Part shown: positions 35,309 through 47,470 of the stretch, piece by piece | Position numbering within the stretch: the stretch's first letter is position 1 | Layout of the letters: each line of letters opens with the position of its first letter | Origin: Ursus arctos | Taxonomy: Eukaryota > Chordata > Mammalia > Carnivora > Ursidae | Length of the DNA: 64,000 bases | NCBI RefSeq assembly: GCF_023065955.2 | Contig: NW_026622875.1 | Coordinates: 9,464,501 to 9,528,500 of the forward strand | Reading direction: 5' to 3' | Program-made: the position numbers and the translations under genes | Notes under the pieces: model-generated | Databases searched by the model: none | What the model saw: only the letters and a program-made list of their open reading frames with translations | Told to the model about the DNA's origin: nothing

Positions 35309-35569
35309 CTGCAAATATTAAGGCAAACGTCCTCTTAGTTATAAAAATTAGTGCTCCTTTAAAAAAAGAGAGGTCACTATCAGCTCCAAAAACATACCGA
35401 AACTGTTAACTTAGGACTCTGAGTTGCCAAGTCAAATCTTTTAAAAGGAAGATTTTTATACATACCCATAGGTAAGCATACATAAACACTTTAATAAAAG
35501 CCAGCATTTACTGCTATGTAATATAGTCACTTTATGTATAAATGCATCTTAAATATATTATCTAACATG

Positions 35570-35702
35570 GTGGACATACAACCCAGCTGTGTCAAAATAT
35601 AGTCCTAGTTTATGCCTGTTATACTGACATTCTTACTAATAGGGCCTCCTTTGAATCTCAAAAGCATCCTAGCTTGAACAATAAATTATATGGTCACCCT
35701 AT
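35570..35702 (+). mobile_element. DNA-transposon-like relic
   Basis: Ends 'aaattatatggtcaccctat', with 'tttatgcctgttatactgac' inside; these are parts of a common mammalian repeat with terminal ggtgaccatat inverted repeats. A second scrap, 'gagtgaccatatggcccag', is at about 44570-44625. Family unnamed. Confidence 0.55.
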
Positions 35703-35825
35703 CTAATAGTCACAGCACTCCTATGAGGGCTATACTGATGAGGAACCAAAAGTTTGCTGCCAGAGTATAAGCATGTTCAAACTCACTTCATTAGGATTTT
35801 TTGTATTACCTGAGGAAAAGGGTAT

Positions 35826-35862
35826 ATATGTATATATCCTATATATATATGTATGTATATCC
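35826..35862 (+). repeat. (TA)n/(TATG)n microsatellite
   Basis: Alternating tatatatgtatata units, imperfect. Confidence 0.75.
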
Positions 35863-36304
35863 AACCCATAACATTAGAATTGTAAAAGGTTTTTTAATCT
35901 TATCTCTGTCACCTATACATTGATAATGCTTTTCCGGAAAGCAATCAGAGCAACAAATCCTCAGAAAACAAGCTGCCATAATTTTAACAGAAGAGGAGGC
36001 TCTATAAAGTTATAAAAGTTATCTGAATCGCGATTCCTTCTCAACTCAGGAAAATTATATTCACATACAAGAGAAACAAATTATAGAAGTCAAATCCGAT
36101 ACAAAGTTAATCAAAGTAAAAAAGAGAGAATGAGGAATAAAAACATCTCTACCAGAGCAAGCCAAAAAGAGAAACAACAGATCAAAACTGGAAAGTACGA
36201 CTTCTAAATGAACTAAAAGATATTAAGAAAATTATACAAGGTATAAACGACTATGAATCAAAATTAGACTATGAACCCAGAATGACCTATCTCAACACAT
36301 ACTT

Positions 36305-36668
36305 CTGTTTAAATTCTTACTTAAATTCCAGTTAGTTAACATACAATGTAATATGAGCTTCAGGTGTGTAATCTAGCAATTTAACACTTCCATACAACAC
36401 CGGGTGTTCATCACAAGAGCACTCCTTAATCCCCATCACCTATTTCACCCCCCACCCCCACCCACCCCCCTCTGGTAACCATCTGTTTGTTCTCTACAGT
36501 TAAAAATCTGTTTCTTAGTTTGCCTTTCTCTCTTTTTTCCCCTTTTGCTCATCTGTTTGTTTCTTAAATTCCACACGTGAGTGAAATCATATGGTATATG
36601 TCTTTCTATGACTGACTTATTTTGCTTGGCATAATACTCTCTAGCTCCATCCACATCCCCGCAAATGG
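36305..36668 (-). mobile_element. L1 3' end, 3' half of a U6-L1 chimeric retrocopy
   Basis: On the minus strand: last codons of ORF2 ('catggatggag'-type text as ccatccacatc on plus), 3'UTR ('gtgatgaacacccggtg'-type), ending 'gttaactaactggaattt' near 36330 and a decayed A-rich tail. Directly joined at 36668/36669 to the end of a U6 sequence. Confidence 0.85.
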
Positions 36669-36752
36669 AAAAATATGGACCGCTTCACAAATTTGCGTGT
36701 CATCCTTGCACAGGGGCCATGCTAATCTCTGTACCGACACATATGCTTAGCA
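36669..36752 (-). pseudogene. U6 snRNA pseudogene fused to L1
   Basis: Reverse complement of U6: plus strand aaaaatatggaccgcttcac, 'aatttgcgtgtcatccttgc', 'caggggccatgctaatct'. The 3' two thirds are close to functional U6; the 5' part has deletions of about 3 and 12 nt ('ctgtaccgacacatatgc'), so it cannot fold normally. No snRNA promoter is visible to its right. Order on the minus strand is U6 then L1, the arrangement produced by template switching during L1 reverse transcription. Confidence 0.9.
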
Positions 36753-36929
36753 AATTATTGGGCTTTAAAGAAAAAAACCTTTCAATATTTTGGATAAAAA
36801 GCACACATGACTTATAATTCACTCAACTATACATTTGTTGTATGTAATTTTCTGTATCCATGTTTTATTTTACAATAAAAAGATTTTTAAAAATAAAGCA
36901 AAACGGAACTAACTTTACTTCGCACCTAG

Positions 36930-37065
36930 TATTTCATGTGCTTTACATATTTTCTTATTCATAATGATATGTATTTCTGTTTTACAGATGAAGAAAATGA
37001 GACTCAGATACTGTATCACCTGCCTACGGACACACTGGCAGAAGCAGAAGGTAAATGCAGGCCTT
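36930..37065 (+). mobile_element. MIR relic
   Basis: 'gcacctagtatttcatgtgc', 'ttttacagatgaagaaaatg' and 'gagactcagata' are MIR landmarks in order. Confidence 0.65.
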
Positions 37066-37734
37066 TTCAAACCCCAAAACAATTAGCACTATAGAAGTAA
37101 AGTGGGTAAATATGCACTATATTTTTGGAAGACTACCTTCAAAGTTATTTTAATTTTTAATATTTTGGTACTTAAAAGAAGTAAGCTTTATTACTTTAGA
37201 AAGTTTGCTTACATGAGTGAAATAATGTTCTGCCGATATCTGAGAAAAGTAGTTATTATACAATATAAATGATTTTGGAAATTGAATTTCATCAGTACTA
37301 AATTTATTCAGGTCTTCGAAAAGACACTTTAGTAGACGTCAGTTGCCCAAATAAAAGTTTTAGGGTTAAAAGAGATTTTAAGACCCTCCCCCCACACACA
37401 TACACACATATTTTAATCATCTGAGATACTCAACTACCCAGAATAATCCCTTCATTACCAAAAGGCTACTATAGAAGCATATGTACTTATTTAATCTCAC
37501 CACACCTAAAACTGGGGAAAAGATATACATTGTCTTCACAAAATTATCTACCACATTAGGTACTTTAGAAATATCAACAAATTTCACTGAAAGTTTTTCT
37601 TAAGAAACCATCATCTCACATACAACACTGAATGAAGTTTGAGCCGACAATTAAAGGGTTAAACCAAAGAGTTAGACTCTCTAGCTCTTGACCTTATCAC
37701 ATGCTTGTTCTACCCTCCTTTTTTTATTCTTGAA

Positions 37735-38190
37735 AAATTTTGAACTTACAGAAACCTACAGAAAGGTTGAAAATATGGCACAGGAGTGCCTGGCTGGCTC
37801 AGTCAGAGGAGCATGCAACTCTCCATCTCCGGGTTGTGAGTTCAAGCCCCACACTAGTTGTAGAGATTACTGAAAAAAATAATAATAAACTTAGAAAAAA
37901 TTAAATTTAAATAAACTTAAAAGGAATGGCACAATAAATCCCACTGTCTGCCTAAATTCAACAATTAGTAACATTTTGCCACATTTGCATGATTTCTATC
38001 TAAATATACTTCTTCCTCTGAATTACTGGAAAATAAATTATAGATATTTCTCTTCCAAAAAAACTTCCCAGCACGTACTTCCTACTAACAGGACTATTCC
38101 CCGCTATAACTACAATACATAATCACACCCAAGAAATTTAACACTAATAGTATCTACATACAAATTTCCTCAAATGTCACCACTAATGTC
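37735..38190 (-). mobile_element. Old L1 3'-region relic, antisense, split by a SINE
   Basis: 'cttacagaaacctacagaaa' before and 'caacaattagtaacattttg', 'ccacatttgcatgatttct' after the short SINE at 37784-37920 match an ancient L1 end. Similar text recurs at 60840-60930. Confidence 0.55.
37784..37920 (+). mobile_element. Short CAN-SINE
   Basis: 'gagtgcctggctggctcagt', 'gagcatgcaactctccatct', 'gtgagttcaagccccacac', 'tagagattactg' and A-rich tail. No CT-rich body. Confidence 0.9.
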
Positions 38191-38376
38191 TTTTAAGGCT
38201 TTTTTTCCCCAGATTTTAAAATATTTTTTTGGCAACAATCTTACACTAGTGATGTAATTATGCCTCTTCCTAATAAAACACCAAGGCAAGGATACGATGT
38301 CATTTTGTCCCAGTATTGGTGATCCTGACTTTGATCAGTTGGTTGATAGCCTGTGTGCTTAAAAGTAAAAAATAAA

Positions 38377-38396
38377 CAAACAAACAAACAAACAAA
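38377..38396 (+). repeat. (AAAC)n microsatellite
   Basis: Five AAAC-type units. Confidence 0.8.
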
Positions 38397-38403
38397 CCCA
38401 AAC

Positions 38404-38640
38404 ACCTGATTTCAAGTCCTCCCCCTGCTTAAAATCCTACAATGATATCCCCTCAGAATAAAGTTCAATGAAGTCCAAAATACCTTCCAAGCCCTATAAG
38501 GCCTTGACCTAATCTTTAACCTAAATTGCTGTTTAAACGCCCCATGATCCCACAGTGGGCAATGTCCCCTTCGGCTGAAAAATCCCAACATGGATAAATC
38601 AGTCTCAGACATGCCAACTGAAAGAAGCCAAACACCTCTA
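38404..38640 (+). mobile_element. L2-like relic
   Basis: 'tcaagtcctccccctgctta', 'aatcctacaatgatatcccc', 'aagttcaatgaagtcca' and 'taaggccttgacctaatc' follow an L2 interior pattern. Confidence 0.6.
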
Positions 38641-39227
38641 AAATCACTATATCTTTAATTTTCCATTAGCTCAATGACACAGCTGTCACTGCCATGGCTA
38701 TAGTTATGTACAATTTGACATAAAATCCCTCAAGGGAAAGAGATTCCCTGGAGTCTCTCAGAAAATCTCCCTTAGTGCAGAAAGATGCCCCAAAGATTCA
38801 GCAAAGGAAATATAGCTGAGCTCAGCTGAAATTCATCTAGGATAGACATTCCGAAGCTTTATACAACTCACCAAATATGTCATTTCTCTATATATTCTAT
38901 AAACACTTAAGCAAGACCCCTGGCGAGTGCAGTGGCTTGTAACTCCTAGTAATACCATTAGACAGGTGCAACCCCTTAACATTTAAAAACCACTTGAAGA
39001 AGGACTGAGTTCTGGTTACCACCTGAAAAACTTCCATTGACATCTTCTGGTAAGATCAAGGAAGTACTAGCACCAAACTTGTAGAATGAGTCGTCAGTGA
39101 TCTGGAAAAAAATTTCCAGAAGTAACTGAGCACTCTCAAGAAATGCTGAATCATCAAAACTTTTGATGGCATAGAAGATGTGTGGAACAGCAGTTCTTGG
39201 ACAACTCAGGGCAAAAAATAACTTAGA

Positions 39228-39420
39228 GGGGCGCCTGGGTGGCACAGTCGTTAAGCGTCTGCCTTCGGCTCAGGGCATGATCCCAGCGTTCTGGGATCGA
39301 GCCCCACATCGGGCTTCTCTGCTAGGAGCCTGCTTCTTCCTCTCCCACTCCCCCTGCTTGTGTTCCCTCTTTCGCTGGCTGTCTCTCTCTGTCAAATAAA
39401 TAAAAATCTTTAAAAAAAAA
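39228..39420 (+). mobile_element. CAN-SINE, young bear-type subfamily
   Basis: gggcgcctgggtggcacagt, full body, A tail. Duplication ataacttaga at 39218-39227 and 39421-39430, with shared A run before it. Confidence 0.95.
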
Positions 39421-40443
39421 ATAACTTAGAAGTGTCAAACTAAACATGAAGGAAGTTTTTAAAAAATACCAAAACTAATTTAGTTCATATTTTTTTTAAT
39501 CTGTAAGTGGTATATGATTCTCAACAAAGTCTAAGTCTCTTATATATAAAAAATTCTAGGTGCGATTACTGAATACAGGCAACAGTTATGTAGTAGTTCA
39601 TTTTCTGCCTATGTACATGAAGGAAGTTTGACCACATGCTTTTAACTGTTTAGCTGGTTAGGGACTTTATACTCTCTGCTCTACTTATGCATGTTTTTAA
39701 TATTCTATACGTAACAGACTGTATTATTGGCCCTAATTCTTCACGATTCCCTATATCCATGCTGTTTCTCATATGACTTCGCAGTTCATCCTCTTTTAGG
39801 CAGAATGTATTTCCTCACTCTTAACATTGGGCTCAACCATGAGAATTGTTTTGGCCAATGTAATGAAGACAGAAATCATGGAGTGCAATGATTCTACTTG
39901 CACCCTGTGCTTCTGCCATCGTGAAAACACCATCAACCTAGTAGTCCCAAGAGAATGATGAAAGTAGTGGAGCTCAGCAATGCTGAACTGACCCACAAAC
40001 TTGTCAGCAATAAATTAGTTCACATGTCCTTCTGAAAATGTTTAATACCACCTAAAGTGACATTTTACAAAAACTGTTTAACACCAAAGCATCCATGGCA
40101 GGTTCTATATCTGTAACATACTACAATTCTGCTTTCCCTGGCCATAAATAGCAGAAATACATAATATAGGGCAAAATTATTCAAAATGGCTATAATCATG
40201 CTTAGCTTTCTGTGACCTTTTCCTTAAGATACACATTACACTGATTCTCTAGCTTTGGAAATTTAAAACATAAATGCAGACTTATCTTTTTTTTTAAGGG
40301 GGTAACTAATGAAGCAAAGATATCAGGGAAGAGGAACCACGTAGAGGCATTATTAATTAACCTCTGTGGAGGTAGGCCTGGTGAACCCAAGATTTACCAT
40401 ACCAGGATACTATGCCTCACAAACTGATAGAAAAGTTCTTATC

Positions 40444-40663
40444 GGGGCGCCTGGGTGGCTCAGTCATTAAGCATCTGCCTTCCGCCCAGGGCGTGATCCC
40501 AGAGTCCTGGGATTGAGTCCCACATCAGGCTCCTCCGCTGGGAGCCTGCTTCTCCCTCTCCCACTCCCCCTGCTTGTGTTCCTTCTCTTGCTGGCTGCCT
40601 CTCTCTCTGGCTGCCTCTCTCTCTCTGTCAAATAAATAAATAAAATCTTTAAAAAAAAAAAAA
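40444..40663 (+). mobile_element. CAN-SINE with doubled (CT)n segment
   Basis: Full copy; 'ggctgcctctctctct' occurs twice, lengthening the element to about 220 bp. Perfect duplication gaaaagttcttatc at 40430-40443 and 40664-40677. Confidence 0.95.
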
Positions 40664-40823
40664 GAAAAGTTCTTATCAAATACCTGAAAATAGTTTTTAT
40701 ATGTCAATACCGCACCAATGCCAAGGTTGCATTTAAAAAAAAAAAGAAAAACAATAAAAACTCAGCCTTATTAAATCCCGAGTGCTTCCAATTCTATTTT
40801 CATCAGCTTTATTACCAAATTAT

Positions 40824-41016
40824 TTATTTTATTTATTTAGAGAGTGTGTGCACGGGCACGCACACAAGAGGGGGGAAGGGACAGAGGGAGAGGGAGAGAG
40901 AGAATCCCAAGCACCCACTGAGTGTGGAGTCCAACACAGGGCTCAATCTCACGACCCTGAGCCCATGACCTGAGCCAAAAATGGATGCTTAACTGACTGA
41001 GCCACCCAGGAGACCT
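40824..41016 (-). mobile_element. Older CAN-SINE
   Basis: Reverse copy: 'tttatttagagagtgtgtgc', 'gacagagggagagggagaga', head 'tgactgagccacccaggag'. Duplication caaattat at 40816-40823 and 41017-41024. Confidence 0.9.
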
Positions 41017-41309
41017 CAAATTATGTTTGAATTTAAAATTCGGATTGCTATAATCAAATATAGAAGTTGTTCATTTCTACTGGTACATGTTTATAAAGCC
41101 AATCTAAAAGTAGCCTGTTTGCCCACAAACCACATCCTATTCCCATAAAAATGCAGCTGAACAAGATATTTTTTAAAACACCCTTAAGGACAAAATATTA
41201 TGATGCAATTTTTTTAAAGTTTGTTTTACTCTATAATGTTTATGTCTTCCAGGCATCAAGTAGATTATTACAAAGTAAATATTCTAAACTGTACAAAATA
41301 GAAAATACC

Positions 41310-41800
41310 AAACCTGTTAGGGTCTATCCTCTGACCTAGTAATTCCACTCCTAGGTATTTATCCACGAGTAATGAACATCTATGTCCACAAAATCTGGAA
41401 ACAGTTCACATGGCCATCAACATGTGAAAGGATAAATTCTAGTATATCCTATGGTGGAATACTACACAACAGTAAAAATGACCTACTGATAAAACAACAC
41501 AGATAAATCTCAAAAACATTATGTTGAGTGAAAGAAGCCAAAAATCGCTATATGATTCCATTAATATAAAGTTCAAAGCAGGCAAAACTAATGTTTGGCT
41601 ACGGAAATGGGAACCGTGGTTGCTGCTGGAGGAACCAAGGGGCATGTAAGAACTTGGGAGTGACAGAAATGTTTTATATGTTGATTGGGATAGTGGTTAC
41701 ACAGGTATAAACATTTGTCAAATTCAAATTGTACACGTAAAGGTCTATACCCTGCACCCGTGTACATTTTACCTCAATTAAAAACCAGCAAAACAAAATA
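41310..41800 (+). mobile_element. L1 relic, ORF2 C-terminus and 3'UTR
   Basis: 'gacctagtaattccactcct', 'tagtatatcctatggtggaa', 'tgagtgaaagaagccaaaaa' and 'gtacattttacctcaattaa' are L1 3' landmarks. Confidence 0.85.
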
Positions 41801-42329
41801 CCTATTAGTGACCTTTCTCAACCCATTTGTCTCCACAAACTGAAAAACAATATTACAATAAGCAATTGTTTACCCTCAGCCTTCAGGGACACCAGATGGT
41901 CAAGCTCTGCCATGGTGTCAAAAATAAGGCCAATGTTCACTCAAATCTAAGAGCCACTCCATTACAAAACCAAAATCTATCAGGTTAAATCCACTTACGT
42001 GGATTAAACATCCAATTAACCATCCATTAAAAGTTTATATTTTTATTCCTAATTACCTTTAATTACCTTTTAAAAAGTTATCTCCTCAGTCTCATGCTGT
42101 AAGTCTGGTGCCTGATTTCACCCAATCAGATGTGGGGAGTTGGGAGGACTGTATCTCACAGTTCATGACAGTAATGCAGCAATATGAAAATGTTCCATCA
42201 AATTATAACTTAGGGTCTCACAACAAAATGGATCAAAGGCTTAAATATAAGAGCTAAAGCTACAAAGCTTTTAGGAGAAAACATAGGCAATTACACAAGA
42301 TTAAAGATTCATTAGGAAATGCTCCTTAG

Positions 42330-42559
42330 GAGGCAAGCCATAAAACAGACTCTTACCTACAGAGAACAAACTGAGGGATGCAAGAGGGGAGCGGGAGGGA
42401 TGGACTAAATGGGTGATGGGTATTAAGGAGGGCACTTGTTGTGATGAGCACTGGGTATTATACATAAGTGACAAATCCCTCAATTCTACTCCTGAAACTA
42501 ATATTACACTATATGTTAACTGGAATTTTAAAAAAAAACAAAAACTTGGAAAATAAAAG
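42330..42559 (+). mobile_element. Short L1 3'-end insertion inside the older L1
   Basis: 'acagagaacaaactgaggga', 'gggtgatgggtattaagga', 'gatgagcactgggtattata' and A-rich end: a carnivore L1 3'UTR of about 230 bp. Duplication ggaaatgctccttag (42315-42329) against gggaatgttccttag (42560-42574), two mismatches. Confidence 0.88.
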
Positions 42560-43010
42560 GGGAATGTTCCTTAGATGAGACACCAAAAGACGAGTGATGA
42601 AAGAAAATAAGTTGAACTTTATCAAAATTAATAAGCTTTTATGCATCAGAGGACACCATTAAGAAAGTAAAAACCCACAGAATGGCAGAAAATATCTGCA
42701 AAGCATATTTCTGATAAGAAACTTGTCACTAGAATAAAGAAACTCTTACAACTCAATAAAGAGACAAGTAACCTACTTTCAAAAATCAGCAAATGATTTG
42801 AATAGACATTTCCCCCAAGAAAATATACACATGGACAATAAGTACATGAAAAGATGTTCAACATCATCAGTCATTAGGGAAATGCAAATCAAAATCACAA
42901 TGAGATACCACTTCTTACCCACTACAATGGCTATAATCCAAAAGACAAGTGTTGGCAAAAATGTGGAGAAATTAGAACCTCACGCACTACTGACAGGAAT
43001 GTAAAATACC

Positions 43011-43215
43011 GGGGCGCCTGGGTGGCACAGCGGTTAAGCTTCTGCCTTCGGCTCAGGGCGTGATCCCGGCATTCTGGGATCAAGCCCCACATCAGGCTCC
43101 TCGGCTATGAGCCTGCTTCTTCCTCTCCCACTCCCCCTGCTTGTGTTCCCTTTCTCATTGGCTGTCTCTCTGTGTCAAATAAATAAATAAAATCTTAAAA
43201 AAAAAAAAAAAAAGA
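43011..43215 (+). mobile_element. CAN-SINE, young bear-type subfamily
   Basis: ggggcgcctgggtggcacag, full body, about 18-A tail. Perfect duplication aatgtaaaatacc at 42998-43010 and 43216-43228. Confidence 0.96.
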
Positions 43216-45965
43216 AATGTAAAATACCACAGCCACTTTGGAAAACAGTCTGACAATTCACCAAAAGGTTAAATACAGAATTACTACATGACCCAGCAAT
43301 TCCACCCCACGTATATACCCACAAGAAATGAAAATTTATGTCTACACAAAACTTGTACAAGAATATTCATAGCAGCATTATCCATAATATTCAAAGAGTA
43401 AAAAAAACCCAATGTCTATCAACTGATGAAGAGATAAGTAAAAGGTGGTCTATCCATACAACAGAATATTATTTGGTAATAAAGAATAAGGTACTTAACA
43501 TATGCCACAAGACAGATGAACTTTGAAAGCACTACACTAAATAAAAGAAGCCAGTCACAAAAGACTACATATTGTAAGATTCTAGTCATATAAAATGTTC
43601 AGAATAGGCAAATCCGTAGAGACAAAACAGATTAGTAGTTGTCTAGGCTGGGAGAGAAAGGCAGACCAGGAGAAAGGAGGACTGGTTGCTAGAAGGTATA
43701 GGATTTCCTTTGGGGGTGATGAGAATGTTCTAAAATTGACTGTGGTGATGGCTGTACAAATCTGTGAGTAGACTAAAAACCACTGAACTGTGCCCTTTAT
43801 ATGGCACCATTTTATGATATATGAATATCTCAATAAACCAGTTACAAAAATATTTTTTTAAGAAAAGTAAAGAGTAGAATCTAGGTGGTACACCTAAATG
43901 CTGACTAAAATTTCTTTTAACTTGCTTGTCAGTTTGAAATTTTTCGTAAAATGTTAAAGGGGGAAAAAATTACAGCATAAAAAGTTTCACTTTACTAATA
44001 AATGTATCAAAATGATGATTTAACCATAAATATTTTTATATTCATCTAAATTTTCCCAAATCAGTTAGGGATTGTTCATCCAAAATTTGTTCAAAGCAGC
44101 GTTTTAGAATTTGGAGTCTTAGATTTATATTCATAATGAGACTCAGAGGTTAAGAACTACTAAAACTACTTCTCCAAATTACAGACAAGGTGAAGGTGAT
44201 TTAAATTTACATAGATCTCAGTAAGTTTTAAGAGACAAAAAGGATTCTGTTCTCCTGGTGACAAACAAGAATAACAGAATTTTGCATGTCCAGGCAGCTT
44301 TAAAAGTTTGGGAAACCCCCCCTGCAAATGTTACGATAGATTAGAGCAGATTATTTTACCTGTTGGTCAGTTTCAACGCTGCTGGTTCTCAACTTTTAGA
44401 AAACAAGTAATTTGACACTCAATTTTTAAGAATTTCATAAACTCTTAGCATACTTACTCAGAAAAAAATTATTCTAATATATACATTAGGATTGAATTTT
44501 AGCCAAATTTTAAAAAGATGTCCCTGTTTAGATCAAGATCTAAACCCAAGGCAATGTGCTCTCTATAACTGGAGTGACCATATGGCCCAGTTTGCCAGGA
44601 CTGTCCTAATTTACACCTGTCATTCCCACACCCACCCATTTATCTCATAGGCTTCATTTTTTAACATTCTTATGAATAACTGCATTAAAGTAACATAGGG
44701 TGGGTTTGTTAACACTTTCACTTTATACTTCCACCTTCTGCCAAGGTTTTGTCTAGTCCTGTGGAGTACAGGTGCAATGAACACAGAGTTCTGACTTCTA
44801 ACTTCAGGTTCAATCTGAAAGCCAACCACTGATAACCCATTTCTTTTTCCAAATCCTTTCCTAATAAGATGAAGTACACTTGGACAGGGGCATGTAAGGG
44901 TAACTAACTCTATCCAGTCTTGAGTGCCACAGCCATTGCTCAGCATGCAAGACGCACCAAACCTCTAGGCCACCATCTGGGTCAGTGGAAAACGTGAATA
45001 AGGTGTCTATAAAGTATACGCAGGAAAGAGACGCTGTGTGTTCCTGTGCATGATGTCCAGAGAGAGTAATTTGAGCACTCTTGCTACAGGACTTTTGCCA
45101 TTTATTTACTATATTGTATAAATCCACATTTATTTTGTTTGGTAATATTTTATTTTACAGCAATTACAATTTATTTTTAGCAATTCCTTTTATGTCTATG
45201 TGCCCCAGGCTAGCCAAGAATAGAAGGTCACACTACTATAACCAAACACCTTACTCCCTATCACATTACAGTGTACTACATTAGGGAATGTACAGACATA
45301 ACTATATAAACCATCTCCTTGGTGCTCAAAACAATGAACCCGAAGCCATGGCAAGGGTCCACCAATAGAAAACCAACTAATACCACATCACTAGTACAGT
45401 AAAGCTATTTTTTTTCGAACCACTATGATTCGTAAGCAATTACAGAAACATCTCTATTCCACAATAAGCATGAAAAAAATACTCTATACAACCCAGAATT
45501 ATACATGCTATACAAAGATTCAAATTTCTACAGAACGATTACTCTTCTGTTGATTCACAAAGTGCTTCAGAATTATGTTTTATCCCTGAGGACTTCATTT
45601 TGAGTATCTAAACAGAGTCTAGGTTAGAAGGAAACATGAAGGCATTGTGCACCATAAGAGAGGTAAATTTTATTCTTCTGGATAGCAAATAAGTATTCAT
45701 TACTTTAAACAGCATCCTTTGAAATAGGAATCATTAAATAGCCTTTTAAAAGTATCAAATATATTTGAACAAGTATAGGACAAGTGTACATTTTTAAAAA
45801 AATACTTAAGAGACAATTATCTTCCTTAAGTAACAAGTTGGCCCAGCTAAAGACAAGGTCATATGAGGTTCCTGGAGGAATTTCAAAACCTTCCAAGTCT
45901 TAGAACAGGAAACAATAAAAACTATTCCTTTTGTCTGTAACAGCTCTTACATTCTAGATGAAGAT

Positions 45966-46143
45966 TTTTTTTAAGGGAGGGGGTAGAGGGAGGGAGAGAG
46001 AGAAGTAGGGGGGACGGGGAAAGGGAGAGAATCTTAAGCAGGCTCCACCCCCAGCGCAGAGTCCGATGAGGGGCTCAATCTCACAACCCTGAGATCATGA
46101 CCTGAGACGAAATCAAAAGTCAGGTGCTTAACTAACTGAGCCC
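45966..46143 (-). mobile_element. Older CAN-SINE
   Basis: Reverse copy: 'ttttttttaagggagggggt', 'aagcaggctccacccccag', head 'taactaactgagcccc'. Duplication ctagatgaagat (45954-45965) against ctagatgaatat (46144-46155). Confidence 0.9.
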
Positions 46144-46323
46144 CTAGATGAATATCTTAATACGTGAACAAAATCTGAAGCAGAAAAAAAAAAAAAATCA
46201 TCTTTGACCTTTAAAAAAATGTTCTATTATAGAGTTATCATAAAAGGATAGCTGTTTAATACTCAATGCATCCCAGGTAAAAAAAAAATCTTGTTATCTT
46301 TCTACTCAATTCAAAAACTTAAA

Positions 46324-46470
46324 GGGGCGCCTGGGTGGCTCAGTCTGTTATGCGTCTGCCTTCGTCTTAAGTCATGATCCCAGAGTCCTGGGATCCAGCC
46401 CTGCCCCTCACCCCACTTGTGCTCTCTCTCACTCTCTCTCTCTCTCAAATAAATTCTTTAAAAAAAAAAT
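46324..46470 (+). mobile_element. CAN-SINE with internal deletion
   Basis: ggggcgcctgggtggctcag, 'ctgggatccagccctgcccc', (CT)n, 'caaataaattctttaaaa'. About 60 bp of the middle is missing. Confidence 0.9.
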
Positions 46471-47428
46471 GAAATTTGGCTTGTCTCATTAAAAAAAAAT
46501 TTTAATGCCAAATTTAAAAGTTTAACAGTAGATGTCATTAAAGGTTCTATACCACATGCAATCAATTTTAAAACACTTTTAATCCAAGTATGATTTACCC
46601 TAGTCAACATCTCAGTAAAGGTGATGGAGCAGGTCCTACTTCTACTCCAACCAAGAGTCTGAGGCTTAGATAAGGACAAAAAGTGGGAAACTTGACAAGT
46701 AACCCAAAGAACAATATTCTGATAATCCTGCCTTAATAAAACAGAAAATAGTTACTATGTCTGATACTTGACCTATATAATATTCATACATAACACTGAG
46801 TAGCTGTAAAAAAGTTTTCAAACAAACCATTATATAAGATCTTAACTTCTTAATAACATATCAGTTCCTTAACTAAGAAAACAATAACCTCTGCTTCGGA
46901 AAGTTAATAGCACAAATGCTTTTACGGATTTTAGTTCTCTCCCTAATTTCTATCATGTAAAAATGTCATTTTAGAAAATCCTGTGATACAAATTGAAATG
47001 TACCGGAATAGGAATAAAAATCAGCTCTTTACTCCCACTTTAATTTATGAACCAGGATTTACACACAACTGTCAGAGTCACAATCGATGTACAAAGTAAG
47101 CTTGGGTACAGTACTTGTATTTCATTCCAGAGGGAAGGGTGGTTCAGTGGTAAAACTATGGAAAAAAACACCTACTCAGATTTTCAGGTGGACCTCTTAA
47201 AAATCTCTTATTTCACCTAATTTATTATGCTTATTATCCCATGTTTACACATGTCTTTACTTGAAATGTTTCTTATGATCAATAACATATCACGGTTTAA
47301 TTGTAGGGAGTTTTTTCCTCCTTAAAAGTACATGAAATAATAATAGATTTGATGAAATATGTTATTTCCCTGATGGCTCCTCCTGAAAATGTTCCAACTG
47401 AGTTCACATCTAATTGTTACTCAAAAAA

Positions 47429-47470
47429 CAAAACAAAACAAAAAAACAAAAAACACACACACACACACAA
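47429..47470 (+). repeat. A-rich (CAAAA)n and (AC)n microsatellite
   Basis: aaaacaaaac units followed by about eight AC units. Confidence 0.8.

Larger units (their letters stand above)
42200..43850 (+). mobile_element. L1 relic, ORF2 C-terminus and 3'UTR, with two insertions
   Basis: 'ctcacaacaaaatggatcaa', 'agctttatgcatcagaggac'-like text, 'gaatagacatttcccccaag', 'tgacccagcaattccac' and 'ctcaataaaccagtt' give L1 order. Broken at 42330-42559 by a younger L1 3' end and at 43011-43215 by a SINE. Confidence 0.88.
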
